A DNA stretch of 64,000 bases from Solidesulfovibrio alcoholivorans DSM 5433 (GCF_000702665.1 NZ_JNJA01000004.1:1-64000), one strand, 5' to 3'; positions 19,280-28,786 are shown, counted from the stretch's first letter. The notes: generated from the sequence alone by a model not told the origin. Numbers and translations: made by a program.

Positions 19280-19315
19280 AAACGGCCGTCGGGGTGAACG
19301 CCCCGGCGGCCGTTT
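19280..19315. terminator. Bidirectional hairpin between secreted protein and terC
   Basis: AAACGGCCG and CGGCCGTTT flank an inner GGGG/CCCC pair, giving a long stem. It sits between convergent genes. Confidence 0.7.
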
Positions 19316-19317
19316 GG

Positions 19318-20028
19318 TTATCGCTCCTGGGTCTTGCGCGCCCGCATGTTGAGCAGTTCCACCAGCAGGGAGAAGGCCATGGCGAAGTAGATGTAGCCCC
19401 GGTCGATGTGCCGGCCCAGGCCCTCGGCGACCAGGAACACGCCGATGAGGATGAGAAAGGACAGGGCGAGCATCTGCACCGTGGGATGGCGCGACACGAA
19501 GTGGCTGATGGGGTCCGCGAAAGCCATCATGACCAGCACCGCCGCAATGACCGCCGCGACCATGACGACGATGTTGCCGGACATGCCCACGGCCGTGATG
19601 ACCGAGTCCAGGGAAAAGACGATGTCGAGCAGCGCGATCTGCGTCACGGCCGCGCCGAAGCCCCGGACTTTCTTGATGTGGGGCTCGCCGTCGCGCGGCG
19701 GCTCGATTTTCTCGTGAATCTCGAAGGTCGATTTGGCGATGAGGAAGAGTCCGCCCGCCAGCAGCACGATGTCGCGGCCCGTGACCACGTGGCCGAGGAT
19801 GGAAAAAAGCGGCGCGGTCAGGCCCATGATCCAGGTGATGCCGAGCAGCAGCGCGATGCGCGTGCCCATGGCGAGCAGCAGGCCGATCTTGCGCGCCCTG
19901 GACTGCATTTCGGCCGGCAGGGCGTTGGAAATGATGGCGATGAAGACGATGTTGTCGATGCCAAGGACGATTTCCAGGGCGGAAAGCGTCAGGAAGGCGA
20001 TCAGGTTTTCCACGGTGAAAAGTGCCAT
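19318..20028 (-). CDS. TerC family integral membrane protein
   Basis: This 236-residue protein has seven predicted helices. Signature segments are EIVLGIDNIVFIAIISNALP and LLDIVFSLDSVITAVGM, each with acidic residues in the membrane typical of TerC. It is thought to bind or export metal ions (manganese or tellurite-linked) and to support loading of secreted metalloproteins. It lies 12 bases downstream of the murJ stop, so it differs in role but could be read through from that operon on the same strand. Confidence 0.88.
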   Translation of the reverse strand: MALFTVENLIAFLTLSALEIVLGIDNIVFIAIISNALPAEMQSRARKIGLLLAMGTRIALLLGITWIMGLTAPLFSILGHVVTGRDIVLLAGGLFLIAKSTFEIHEKIEPPRDGEPHIKKVRGFGAAVTQIALLDIVFSLDSVITAVGMSGNIVVMVAAVIAAVLVMMAFADPISHFVSRHPTVQMLALSFLILIGVFLVAEGLGRHIDRGYIYFAMAFSLLVELLNMRARKTQER

Positions 20029-20040
20029 GGCGATGCTCCG

Positions 20041-21582
20041 TTAGGCGGTTTTGCCGCGCCGCAGCCGCCGGCGCACGAAATCCGTCAGCAGTCTGGCTTC
20101 CTCGACGCGAAATAACGAGGCCGCGCCCATGTAGGCCACGGCCCACAGCACGATGCCCGCCAGGGACAGGTACGGCCGGCCGGAGGTGGCGTATGCGCCC
20201 GCGCCCACGCCACAACTCAATATTGTGCCGATGACCGTGGTGCGGCCGGGGCGAAACCACGAACCGCCAAGTTTTTTACGCAGGACCACGCCGAGCACGG
20301 CCACGTTGACCCAGGAGGAGACGGACGTTGCCAGGGCGAGGCCCACGTGGGCCATGGAGCCCATGAGCGCCCAGCCGGTCGCGACGTAGACCACGAGGCA
20401 CAGCGCGGCGGTGATGGCCGGGGTGCGGGTGTCGGCCAGGGCGAAATAGGCGGAATAGAGCGGCCGCACGCAGGCGAAGGCGGGAAGCCCCACGCCATAG
20501 GCGACAAGCGCCGCGGCCGTGGCGGCCACGGCGTGCTCGCCGAACGCGCCCCGGCCGAAGAGCACGCGCACCATGGGGTCGGCCAGGGCGATGAGCCCGG
20601 CCGCGGCCGGCAGGCAGATGAAAAGCGTCAGGCGCAGCGAGGCGTTGAGCGTATCGGTGAATTCACCGGTCTTGCCCGACGAGGCGAGCTTGGACAGGCT
20701 CGGCAAGGCCACGGTGCCCACGGCCACGCCGAAGACGCCCAGCGGAAACTGCACGAGCCGGTCGGCGTAGTAGAGGTAGGAGATGCTGCCGGTTTGCAGG
20801 TAGGAGGCGAGCAGCGTCCCGAGCACGATGTTGAGCTGGTAGACGGCCGCGCCGAAGGCCGTGGGCAGCATGAGCAGGCCCATGCGCACGACGCCCTTGT
20901 CGCGAAGGCTGAAGGGGCCGCGCCAGGTGAAGCCGAATTTGCGCATCTGCGGCTGCTGCATGAAGACCTGGCCCAGGCCGCCGATGACCACGGCCCAGGC
21001 GAGCGTGTGGGGGACGTCGAGGTGAAAGAGCCAGGCCACGCCCGCGCCGGCGATGATGATGGTGTTGAGCTCCGAGGTCGCCAGCGCCGGGGCCAGGAAG
21101 TGGCCGAAGGAATTGAGCACGCCCATGCACAGCGCCACGGCCGAGATCTCGATGATGTAGGGGAAGACGATGCGCGTGAGCTCGACCGTGAGGTCGAACA
21201 GTTTGGGGTCATCGGTGAACCCCGGGGTGATGAGCGCGGTCAGGGGCCGGGCGAAGACGATGGCGAGCGTGGTGAGGACGCCGAGGATGATGAGCAGCCA
21301 GACCATGGCCGCGCGGGGCATGGCGAAGGCGCGCGCGTCGCCTTCCTCCTCGCGCAGCTTGGTGAAGACCGGCACGAAGGCCATGGTCATGGAGCCCTCG
21401 GCGAACAGCCGGCGCATCATGTTGGGCAGGCGGTAGGCCACGTAGAAGGCGTCGGCGGCGATGCCGGCGCCGAGCACGTAGGCCAGGATCATGTCCCGGA
21501 AAAATCCGAGGATGCGGGAAAGTAGCGTCGCGCCGCCGACGATGGAGGCGTCCTTGGCGATCTGTCTTACGTGTTGCGACAT
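20041..21582 (-). CDS. murJ: Lipid II flippase MurJ
   Basis: This 513-residue polytopic membrane protein of the MOP superfamily translocates lipid II for peptidoglycan synthesis. SIVGGATLLSRILGFFRDM and DAFYVAYRLPNMMRRLFAEG are the diagnostic N-terminal motifs with the essential Arg/Asp. About 14 helices follow, with PLYSAYFALADTRTP in the second half. The open frame continues upstream into mutM sequence. The start is set at MSQHVRQ because the conserved N-terminus begins there and mutM ends 13 bases before it. It is the third gene of a ChaN/PDZ-mutM-murJ operon. Confidence 0.93.
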   Translation of the reverse strand: MSQHVRQIAKDASIVGGATLLSRILGFFRDMILAYVLGAGIAADAFYVAYRLPNMMRRLFAEGSMTMAFVPVFTKLREEEGDARAFAMPRAAMVWLLIILGVLTTLAIVFARPLTALITPGFTDDPKLFDLTVELTRIVFPYIIEISAVALCMGVLNSFGHFLAPALATSELNTIIIAGAGVAWLFHLDVPHTLAWAVVIGGLGQVFMQQPQMRKFGFTWRGPFSLRDKGVVRMGLLMLPTAFGAAVYQLNIVLGTLLASYLQTGSISYLYYADRLVQFPLGVFGVAVGTVALPSLSKLASSGKTGEFTDTLNASLRLTLFICLPAAAGLIALADPMVRVLFGRGAFGEHAVAATAAALVAYGVGLPAFACVRPLYSAYFALADTRTPAITAALCLVVYVATGWALMGSMAHVGLALATSVSSWVNVAVLGVVLRKKLGGSWFRPGRTTVIGTILSCGVGAGAYATSGRPYLSLAGIVLWAVAYMGAASLFRVEEARLLTDFVRRRLRRGKTA

Positions 21583-21595
21583 GGGGAGGGAGTAC

Positions 21596-22441
21596 TCACT
21601 TTTGGCAGCGGGGGCAAAAGGTCGAGGTCCGGCCGGCCACCTTGATGGAGACGAGGGTCCGCCCGCAGGCGGGACAGGGCTCGCCGGCCTTGCCGTAGAC
21701 GGAAAATTCGTTCTGGAAGCCGCCCTCGACCCCGTCCGGCGTGCGGTAGTCGCGGATGGTGCTGCCCCCGGCGGCGATGGCCCGGGCGAGCACGGCCTGG
21801 ATGGCGGCGAGGAGCGCTTCGCGTTTTTTCGGGGCGACGGCGCGGCAGGGCGTTTCGGGATGGATGCCGGCGGCGAAAAGCGACTCGTCGGCGTAGATGT
21901 TGCCGATGCCGGCAATAAGCGTCTGGTCGAGCAGCGCGGCCTTGATGCGCGTGCCGCGGCGACGAAGCGCCGCGTCAAACGCCTCGGGCGTCATGTCCCA
22001 GGGCTCGGGGCCGAGGGAGGCGTAGAAATCCCAGCCCGCCAGGGCCTCGGGAAAAAGCGCCCGGGCCGTGCCGAAGCGTCGCAGGTCGGAAAAAACCAGC
22101 GTGCTGTCATCCGAGAGCCGCACGAGCAGCCGCGCCCGCTCGGGAACCGGGGCGGCGGCCTTGGCGATGTGGAAGCGGCCCGTCATGCGCAGGTGGAAGG
22201 CCAGCAGCGCGGGCGACGCGTCCGGGGCTTCGGGGAGTGGCGACAGGTTGACGAACAGGAGCTTGGCCCGGCGCGTGACCGCGGTAATGGTGCGGCCGGT
22301 TGCGATTTTGGCGAAGGCGGCCCTGGTGCGCGGCCCGGCGAGCACCGTGGGGTCGGGCGCGTCCACGCCGAGAATGGTGCGCCCGACGAGGCCCGGCGCA
22401 AGGGCGCGGGCGATGGTTTCCACCTCGGGCAGCTCGGGCAT
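21596..22441 (-). CDS. mutM: Formamidopyrimidine-DNA glycosylase
   Basis: This 281-residue bifunctional glycosylase/AP lyase removes 8-oxoguanine and formamidopyrimidines. It starts PELPEVETIA with the catalytic Pro after Met and the Glu. It has a helix-two-turn-helix region (LLDQTLIAGIGNIYADESLF) and ends in the zinc finger CPACGRTLVSIKVAGRTSTF with CPRCQ, so all four Cys are present. It starts 3 bases after the ChaN/PDZ gene stop and is 13 bases from murJ. Confidence 0.95.
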   Translation of the reverse strand: MPELPEVETIARALAPGLVGRTILGVDAPDPTVLAGPRTRAAFAKIATGRTITAVTRRAKLLFVNLSPLPEAPDASPALLAFHLRMTGRFHIAKAAAPVPERARLLVRLSDDSTLVFSDLRRFGTARALFPEALAGWDFYASLGPEPWDMTPEAFDAALRRRGTRIKAALLDQTLIAGIGNIYADESLFAAGIHPETPCRAVAPKKREALLAAIQAVLARAIAAGGSTIRDYRTPDGVEGGFQNEFSVYGKAGEPCPACGRTLVSIKVAGRTSTFCPRCQK

Positions 22442-22444
22442 GGG

Positions 22445-23734
22445 TTATTTCCCGGGCGAGGCCGGCGCGCCAAGGGGGATGGAAATATCCAGGGTCTCGC
22501 CGGCGCGGGAGACGGTCAGGCGCAACGGTTCGCCGGCCTTGGCCGCCTCGATGGCCGCGGTATGGAGCGTGGGGAGGCCCGTCGCCGCGTGCGTTCCCGC
22601 GGCGGTGACGGCGTCGCCGGCGAGCAGGCCCGCCCTGGCGGCGGGGGAGTCCGGGGCCACGGCAGTCACGAGGAGCCCGGCGTCGGGGCGGCCCTGTCCC
22701 GGGGCTTCGTGGGAAAGGGTCATGCCGAGCCGGCTTTTGTGCATGGCCGGGCAGGCGTAGAAAAATCCGGCCAGGGCCGCGTCCGGGGCGTCGCCGCCGC
22801 GGTGGGGCATGACCGTGACGATGCGCGCCTTGGGATCGTAGGCGGCAAGCCGCCTGGCGATGCCCCAGCCGCGCTCCACGTGGCCGCCGCCGGCGATGAC
22901 GACCACGGGCCGGCCGGTGACGGCGCGGGCGTAGAGGGCGCGCTGCGCCATCTGCGTGTCCCACAGGCTTTGCACGGTGACGAAATCGGCGAAGCGGTCG
23001 CGCCCGGCGTCCGTTTGCGGCATAGCCGACTTGCGGCCCTCGGTCATGGCCGCTTTGGCGGCCTTTTCGAACATGGCGCTGTGGCTGGCGAAGAGTTCGC
23101 GCAACTCTTCCACCTGGGCCGGGTCCGGCGGCAGGAGTTGCCCGGGCAGCGTGGCGCGCTGCGCCGGGGGCAGGGCGTCGAGGCCCGTGCGGCCGACCGT
23201 GCGCGCCAGTCCCTGAGGGGCGTTTAAAGCGAAGACGGGGAGGCGGTATTCCCGGGCGGCCTCGAAAATCGGCGCGTAGAGCGCGAAGGGGTAGCCCCAG
23301 GTGTGTTGCCAGTCGAGCGCCCTGGGCAGGTCGGCCACGGCCAGCTTGCCGGCATGGAAGGCGTCGAGCGCCGGTTGCCGGTCGGCCGGGATCATCTCGA
23401 AGCCGACGGCCGGACGCACGCCGGCGGCGGCCAGGCGGCGCACGACGGCGGCCTGCGCCTCGTGGTCGCAGGGGTTGGGGTGCTCCTCGCCAAGGAGAAT
23501 GTAGTCGGCGCGGGCGAAGTCGGCGGCAAACGCGGCCGGGGAAAGCGGCGCGCCCGAGGCGGCAAGGAGCGTCTCGGGGGAAACGGGCGCGGCCGCGTCG
23601 TGGGGCGTCTTCCCGGCGCAGCCGGGTAGCGTCGGCGCGAGCAGGGCGGCCAAAGCGAATGCGGCCAGGGCGCGGGAAATCTCCCGGCCCCGGCCGCGGC
23701 GGGTCGCGGCGCGTGTGCGGTGCGGCGCGTGCAT
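22445..23734 (-). CDS. ChaN-type lipoprotein with C-terminal PDZ domain
   Basis: This 429-residue protein has a basic N-region, a hydrophobic stretch and lipobox LPGCAGK (Cys at about residue 39), so it is probably a lipoprotein. The ChaN/haem-binding-like fold carries ADYILLGEEHPNPCDHEAQ and VGFEMIPADRQPALDAF, plus VIAGGGHVERGWGIA at about 295. A PDZ-like module follows from about 345 (LGMTLSHEAP, AGLLVTAVAPDSPAARAGLL, GDAVTAAG). ChaN is an iron-regulated haem-binding lipoprotein in Campylobacter. Other members carry a PDZ and may process or scaffold envelope proteins. Placement upstream of mutM and murJ suggests co-transcription with envelope and repair functions. Confidence 0.82.
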   Translation of the reverse strand: MHAPHRTRAATRRGRGREISRALAAFALAALLAPTLPGCAGKTPHDAAAPVSPETLLAASGAPLSPAAFAADFARADYILLGEEHPNPCDHEAQAAVVRRLAAAGVRPAVGFEMIPADRQPALDAFHAGKLAVADLPRALDWQHTWGYPFALYAPIFEAAREYRLPVFALNAPQGLARTVGRTGLDALPPAQRATLPGQLLPPDPAQVEELRELFASHSAMFEKAAKAAMTEGRKSAMPQTDAGRDRFADFVTVQSLWDTQMAQRALYARAVTGRPVVVIAGGGHVERGWGIARRLAAYDPKARIVTVMPHRGGDAPDAALAGFFYACPAMHKSRLGMTLSHEAPGQGRPDAGLLVTAVAPDSPAARAGLLAGDAVTAAGTHAATGLPTLHTAAIEAAKAGEPLRLTVSRAGETLDISIPLGAPASPGK

Positions 23735-23767
23735 AGGCGTTTTACGACGTGGCGGCAGGCGAGCCGG

Positions 23768-25033
23768 CTAGTCCCACTTGCGCTTGTCCTCGATGGGCCG
23801 GATCTGCGGCGGCAGGGTGCCGGGCGCGACCACCGTGAGGCTCGGGCGCAGCTTGATCTTCTCGCGGAACTTGTGCAGCAGGTCTTCCTCGCGCTTGAAG
23901 TTGGAGGCCTCGACGATGAGGTTCATCTCGTCGATGCCGCCGGGGTTGGTGACCTCGATCTGCCAGCGCTTGATCTCCTCGAAGCGGGTGATGACTTGCT
24001 CGACCTGATGCGGGTAGACGAACATGCCCTTGATGCGGGCGGTGGTGTCCACGCGGCCGACGATGGAGCCCAGGCGCGGCGAGGTGCGGCCGCACGGGCA
24101 GGGCGCGCGCTCGATGTAGGACAGGTCGCCGGTGGCCAGGCGGATCAGCGGATAGGTCTTGTTGAAGGCCGTGACCACGATCTCGCCCACCTCGCCGTCC
24201 TTGAGGGGAATGCCCGTGTCAGGGTGGCAGATCTCGACGAAGGCGCGGTTGGCGATGTGCAGGCCGGTCTTGTGGAAGCATTCGTAGCCCACGCAGCCGA
24301 CGTCCGCCGTGCCGTAGCCCTGGCGCATGATGATGTCGAACTTCTTCTCCAGGTTGGCGCGCAGCTTCTCGGAGAATTTCTCGCCCGTGACGAAGGCCAC
24401 TTCCATGTACAGGTCTTTGCGCAGATTGAGCCCCATCTCCTCGCCCTTCTGGGCCAGGTGCATGAGGTAGCTCGGCGTGCCGACGTAGCCCGTGGCGCGC
24501 AGCTTCTGCATGATCTCGAGCTGGGTGGCGGAGTTGCCGGGGCCGGCGGGCATCACGGCGCAGCCCAGGTTCTTGAGCGGCTCCTCGAACATGAGGCCGG
24601 CCGGGGTCAGATGATAGTTGAAGGTCACCTGCACGAGGTCGCCGGAGCGGAAGCCGCAGGCGTAAAAGCCCTCGGTCCAGCCCCAGTAGTCGTCCTCGCG
24701 GTCCTCGGGGTCGAAGATGGGGCCGGGGGACAGGAAGATGCGGCGCAGTTCGCCCATGTCCTTGGTCAAAAGCCCTCCCAGGCGCGGTCCCATGGACTGG
24801 AGAAAGATCAGTTCTTTCTTCTTGAGGATGGGAATGTGCTTGAGGTCCGAGAGGGTCTTGAATTTGGAAGCCTGGAACTGGGCCCGGTCGAAGCGTTTCT
24901 TGACGTCCTCGGAATACCGGTAGGCGTAGGACAGCAGATCCTTGATCTGGATCTGGTAGTACTGCCGGCGTTCGGATTCGTCGAGCACTTCCCGGCGGGA
25001 ATAGATGCCCTCGGTTCGGTCCTTACGGGTCAT
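23768..25033 (-). CDS. Phenylacetate-CoA ligase-like AMP-forming acyl-CoA ligase
   Basis: This 421-residue adenylate-forming protein is of the PaaK type. SRREVLDESERRQYYQ and the N-terminal helices match the family. GYVGTPSYLMHLA, FVTGEKFSEKLRA, RQGYGTADVGCVGYEC and YPLIRLATGDLS are the usual core motifs, and GRVDTTARIKGMFV starts the C-terminal domain. It activates an aryl or other carboxylic acid to its CoA thioester. In anaerobes these enzymes often act on indolepyruvate- or phenylacetate-derived acids; the substrate here is not known. The ATG with AAAGGAGA upstream is preferred over an in-frame ATG 24 bases earlier. It lacks recognised pathway partners nearby. Confidence 0.85.
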   Translation of the reverse strand: MTRKDRTEGIYSRREVLDESERRQYYQIQIKDLLSYAYRYSEDVKKRFDRAQFQASKFKTLSDLKHIPILKKKELIFLQSMGPRLGGLLTKDMGELRRIFLSPGPIFDPEDREDDYWGWTEGFYACGFRSGDLVQVTFNYHLTPAGLMFEEPLKNLGCAVMPAGPGNSATQLEIMQKLRATGYVGTPSYLMHLAQKGEEMGLNLRKDLYMEVAFVTGEKFSEKLRANLEKKFDIIMRQGYGTADVGCVGYECFHKTGLHIANRAFVEICHPDTGIPLKDGEVGEIVVTAFNKTYPLIRLATGDLSYIERAPCPCGRTSPRLGSIVGRVDTTARIKGMFVYPHQVEQVITRFEEIKRWQIEVTNPGGIDEMNLIVEASNFKREEDLLHKFREKIKLRPSLTVVAPGTLPPQIRPIEDKRKWD

Positions 25034-25091
25034 GACGGGTCTCTCCTTTGGAGGCAAAATCCCGTGGCGGGAAAAAGAGAGGCTTTATAGC

Positions 25092-26726
25092 CTAGGCTTG
25101 TTCGGATTTCAAGTTGCTTGTGGAGCGGCTCCGCGCAAGGGCTTGGGAGACGGCATCCAGGAGCCGTTGCCGGGTGACGGGCTTGAGGATGTGCCCGCTT
25201 ATGCCCGCGGCGCGCCATTTCTCGTGCTCTTCTGCCGAGGTCGCCGTGGACAGGCCGAGGATGGGAACGTCCGCCGGGGTCGCGGCGCCCGCGCCCGCGC
25301 GGATGCGCCCGGCCAATTCCAGGCCGCCGCCCTCGGGCAGTTGCATGTCCATGAGCACCATGTCCACGCGCGAACCGGCGAGGACGTCGAGCAGCTTGAG
25401 GGCGGAGTCGGCCACGAGCGCCACGTAGCCCTGGTCTTCCAGGATGCTGCGCATGAGCAGCTGGCTTACGGGTTCGTCCTCGGCGCAGGCGATGACCGCG
25501 CCCTGGCAGGCGAAGAACGTGGGCCGGACCGGTTCGGACAGGCGCAGCTGGGCGGTGAAGGTGAATTCGCTGCCTTCCCCGGGGGCGCTGGCGAGGCTCA
25601 ATCTTCCGCCCATCTTTTCGACGATTTCCTTGGAAATGGACAGTCCGAGTCCTGTGGCGGCGTGGCGTTTGTTCAGGAAATTCTCGCCGATGGCGAAACG
25701 TTCGAAAATGAGCTGCTGCTTTTCCGCAGGGATGCCGACGCCGGTGTCGCGCACGCGGCAGCGCAGGGCGACGTCTTCTTGCCCCTTTGGCGACGCGTCC
25801 CGGGCGATGTGGACGCGCACCGAGCCCTCCTGGGTGAATTTGACGGCGTTGCCGATGAGGTTGAGCAGCACTTGGCGCAGCCGGGCGAGGTCGCCGGAGA
25901 GGGCGTCCGGGACGTCGTCGTCGACGGTGGCGGAAAATGTAAGCCCCCGGCGCGCGGCATCCTCGGCGCAGGCGGAAAAAAGCGGGGCCAGACCCCGGCG
26001 CAGGAAAAACGGCTCGTCGGCCAGCTCCAGCCGCCCTGTGGCGATGTTGTTCATCTCCAGCAGGTCGTTGACCACGCCGAGGAGCTGGTTGGAGGCGTCC
26101 ATGGCCAGTTCCAGGAACTGGCGCTGGCGGTCGGGCAGCTCGCCCTGGAGCAGCAGCGACAGCATGCCCATGATGCCGTTTAGGGGCGTGCGCAACTCAT
26201 GGCTCATGTTGGCGAGGAAAGTCTCTTTGACCGCGCCGGCCGCGGCGGCCGTGCCGGCGAAGGCGGCGAATTCCCGGTAGAAGTTTTTGAGCAGTCCGTG
26301 GCGGTCGGCGGGCACGCAGGGCAGCACGGCCAGGGCGGCGTCCGCGGCCATGGAGCGCTGCGCAAGCGCCTGCCGCTCCTGCGGGGTCTTGAAATAGGGG
26401 CCGATGGTCAACAGGCCCGTGCGCCCCTGGCCGAGGGGCAGGGCGAAGCGGCGCACGGTCAGGCCCAGGGGGCAGAGGACCGTCGGCGCGCTCCCGTCCA
26501 TGGGCAGCGCCGCCTCCTCATGCAGCAGGGGACAAGGGCCGTGCTCGGCGAATTCCCGGTGCAGGACGATGTGGGCCTCGCGCCCGGGATCGGGCCAGGC
26601 CGGCGCGTCAAGCGAGGTCTGCACCGCCGTCGGCACGCCGAGCAGAAGCGTCAGGGGGTCGAGCAGGCGCTTGAGCGCGCGAGGGGCTTCGGCGTTGAAC
26701 GCACGATGGGGCATGGTAGTAAGCAT
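25092..26726 (-). CDS. Hybrid sensor histidine kinase with receiver domain
   Basis: This 544-residue cytoplasmic protein has an N-terminal sensory region (1-150, possibly PocR-like, with CPLLHEE and LPLGQGRTGLLTIGPYF). A HisKA domain follows with phospho-acceptor His in NMSHELRTPLNGIMGML at about residue 173. The HATPase domain has N-box LNLIGNAVKFTQEG and G boxes RDTGVGIPAEK and TGLGLSISKEI. The C-terminal receiver carries VIACAEDEPVS and Asp in VDMVLMDMQLP. It has no membrane segment, so it senses an intracellular signal. No cognate regulator is adjacent. The sensory-domain assignment is tentative. Confidence 0.9.
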   Translation of the reverse strand: MLTTMPHRAFNAEAPRALKRLLDPLTLLLGVPTAVQTSLDAPAWPDPGREAHIVLHREFAEHGPCPLLHEEAALPMDGSAPTVLCPLGLTVRRFALPLGQGRTGLLTIGPYFKTPQERQALAQRSMAADAALAVLPCVPADRHGLLKNFYREFAAFAGTAAAAGAVKETFLANMSHELRTPLNGIMGMLSLLLQGELPDRQRQFLELAMDASNQLLGVVNDLLEMNNIATGRLELADEPFFLRRGLAPLFSACAEDAARRGLTFSATVDDDVPDALSGDLARLRQVLLNLIGNAVKFTQEGSVRVHIARDASPKGQEDVALRCRVRDTGVGIPAEKQQLIFERFAIGENFLNKRHAATGLGLSISKEIVEKMGGRLSLASAPGEGSEFTFTAQLRLSEPVRPTFFACQGAVIACAEDEPVSQLLMRSILEDQGYVALVADSALKLLDVLAGSRVDMVLMDMQLPEGGGLELAGRIRAGAGAATPADVPILGLSTATSAEEHEKWRAAGISGHILKPVTRQRLLDAVSQALARSRSTSNLKSEQA

Positions 26727-26747
26727 TAGCCCTTGCCCTGGCCGAGG

Positions 26748-27656
26748 TCAATCGGCGGGTTCTTTTTCGTGCGTCGTTTCCGAATCGTCCGGGGCGTCGC
26801 ACTCCGGGATGACCAGACCCGCCGGCGCCGGCGGCAGCGGAGCGGGGCGGCGGTAGACGTCCGTGCCGGCGTGGCGGGCGAAGACCAGGAACCCCGTATG
26901 CGCGACCATGCGGTCCTCGGGGCGCAGGCGCTCGGGCACGGGCTTGTAGCGGCGCACCAGGATCTCGAGCACCTCGACGTCCTCGAAGGGCGACGATTCC
27001 AGGGCCGCCAACAGTTCGCTGATCTGGTTGACCGTGGGCAGCAGAAATCCCACCGGCGCACCCGGCCGCACCACCACGGCGGCCCCGTCCAGGTAGTCCC
27101 AGGGCGTGCGCACGTCGAGGAAGAGCGCGTCGGCACCGGTCGGGTCGGTTGCGGGGTCGCCGGGAATGCGGCATTCTGGAATAAAGCCCGTGGCGATATC
27201 GTGATGGAAGCGGCTGACCTGGCCCGACAGGCCCACGGCGTCGAGATTTTCCCCGGACAGGTCGTAGAATTCCTGCCGCCGCTCGAAGGTGTAGACCCGG
27301 CCCGTCTCGCCCACATGCCAGGCCAGGGCCAGCGTCAACCCCCCGGAGCCGCTGCCGGCTTCCACGACCCGCACGCCAGGGCCGATGCCGAGCTTGAGCA
27401 GGATATAGCCGATTTCCTTGGGGTACATGATCTGGGTCGAGCGCTTGACGCCCTTGACCAGGTCGTAGGTGGAGGGGCGCAGGATGCGGAAGGCGTGGCC
27501 GAGGTGCGTGGTCACCGCGCCGCCGCAGCCGGCCTGGGCCACGTCGGCGAAGCGGATCATGCCTTCCTGGGTGTGCAGCACGAGGTCCGGCTCGAAACGC
27601 CGCAGATATCGCTTGCCCTTGGGAGAGACCAGAAGTATCAAATCGCCCTGTTTCAC
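26748..27656 (-). CDS. trmI: tRNA (adenine-58-N1)-methyltransferase TrmI
   Basis: This 302-residue SAM enzyme is of the TrmI/Gcd14 type. The N-terminal beta domain begins GDLILLVSPKGKRYLRRFEP. The SAM-binding motif is VVEAGSGSGGLTLALAWHVG, preceded by TQIMYPKEIGYILLKLG. DALFLDVRTPWDYLD is the catalytic Asp motif. It makes m1A58 in the T-loop of tRNAs. Start is GTG with CGGAG 7 bases upstream. It is divergent from the radical SAM gene with only about 20 bases between the starts. Confidence 0.92.
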   Translation of the reverse strand: MKQGDLILLVSPKGKRYLRRFEPDLVLHTQEGMIRFADVAQAGCGGAVTTHLGHAFRILRPSTYDLVKGVKRSTQIMYPKEIGYILLKLGIGPGVRVVEAGSGSGGLTLALAWHVGETGRVYTFERRQEFYDLSGENLDAVGLSGQVSRFHHDIATGFIPECRIPGDPATDPTGADALFLDVRTPWDYLDGAAVVVRPGAPVGFLLPTVNQISELLAALESSPFEDVEVLEILVRRYKPVPERLRPEDRMVAHTGFLVFARHAGTDVYRRPAPLPPAPAGLVIPECDAPDDSETTHEKEPAD

Positions 27657-27676
27657 GGTATGCTCCGGTTCGCTTG

Positions 27677-28729
27677 ATGACGGCCCTTGTCCCCGCGCGG
27701 GGCCGGCCTGTCAAGCCGCTGCGACGCGACAAGGAGGATCGCGCCACGGACGCCCTACGCTATGTTTTCGGTCCCGTTGCCTCGGGCCGCCTCGGATTGT
27801 CGCTGGGTCTCGACCTGCTCGGCGCAAGGATTTGCACGTTCGACTGCCTGTACTGCGAGGCCGGTCCGACCGATGCGCTGACCGTGGCCCGCAAGCCCTA
27901 CGTCCCGGCGGCGAAGATCCTCGCGGAGCTTGCGGACTGGAAGGCCGACGGCAACGATGCCCCCGACGTCGTCACGCTGGGCGGGCTCGGCGAGCCGACG
28001 CTCAACAGCGAATGCGACGCCGTCATCGCCGGAGCCAAGGAAATTTTTCCCGACGTCCCCGTGGCCGTGCTGACCAATTCGAGCCTGCTGTCCGACCCGG
28101 ACGTGCGGGCCGCGTGCAATCTGGCCGACATCGTCCTGCCGTCCATGGACACATTGGTAACGGCCGAATACGCGCGCCTCAACCGCCCCCACGCAGCCGT
28201 GGGCCTGGACGCGCTGCGTCAGGGCCTGCTCGATTTTCGCGCCGGCTACCAGGGGTCCCTATTTCTTGAAGTGCTGCTCGCTGCCGGCGTCAACGATTCC
28301 GAGGAGAACCTCGAAGCGTTGCGGACGTTTTGCCGGGAGCTTGCCCCCACCCGGGTCGATGTCGTCACCCTCTCGCGCCCGGGAGCCCATGCCGGGGCCA
28401 CGGCCGTTTCCAAGGCCGTGCTGGCCCGGTTTCGCGAGGCCCTTTGTCCCGCCGCGCAATCTCTTGTCGCGGCAGCGGATGGCCGGGATGCTTCGCGGAC
28501 GTCCGGGACGGGCGAGGGCCATGGCCCCGCCGCCCTGGCGGCCCGCCGGCCGGACGCCCTCGCCGCGGCCATTGCCGCCTCGGTGCGTCGTCGCCCCCAG
28601 ACGGTCGCCGTGTTGGCCGCCGCCCTGGGGCAACCCCGTGATGCCGTGCAGGCGGCCCTCGACGCCCTGGAACAGGGCGGCGCGGTGCGCCGGCGGCAGG
28701 AAGGACGGGAAATTTTCTATTCCGGCTAG
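27677..28729 (+). CDS. Radical SAM protein, COG0731 type
   Basis: This 350-residue protein has the [4Fe-4S] motif CTFDCLYC (C-x3-C-x2-C) at about residues 54-61. The Gly-rich SAM segment TLGGLGEPTLN follows, then a TIM-barrel pattern (FPDVPVAVLTNSSLL, VLPSMDTLVTAEYARLNRP). COG0731 includes wyosine-type tRNA-modifying enzymes, but bacterial members are mostly uncharacterised. The C-terminal 70 residues form a winged-helix-like tail (RRRPQTVAVLAAALGQPRD). Neighbours TrmI, RNase G and QueH all act on RNA, which makes an RNA substrate plausible. ATG at 27677 is favoured over the adjacent TTG at 27674. Confidence 0.8.
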   Translation: MTALVPARGRPVKPLRRDKEDRATDALRYVFGPVASGRLGLSLGLDLLGARICTFDCLYCEAGPTDALTVARKPYVPAAKILAELADWKADGNDAPDVVTLGGLGEPTLNSECDAVIAGAKEIFPDVPVAVLTNSSLLSDPDVRAACNLADIVLPSMDTLVTAEYARLNRPHAAVGLDALRQGLLDFRAGYQGSLFLEVLLAAGVNDSEENLEALRTFCRELAPTRVDVVTLSRPGAHAGATAVSKAVLARFREALCPAAQSLVAAADGRDASRTSGTGEGHGPAALAARRPDALAAAIAASVRRRPQTVAVLAAALGQPRDAVQAALDALEQGGAVRRRQEGREIFYSG

Positions 28730-28786
28730 CCGGAAAACACTTTTCGCCCCGGCGCGACCGCGCCGGCGGCAGGGAGCTTTTTGCCC

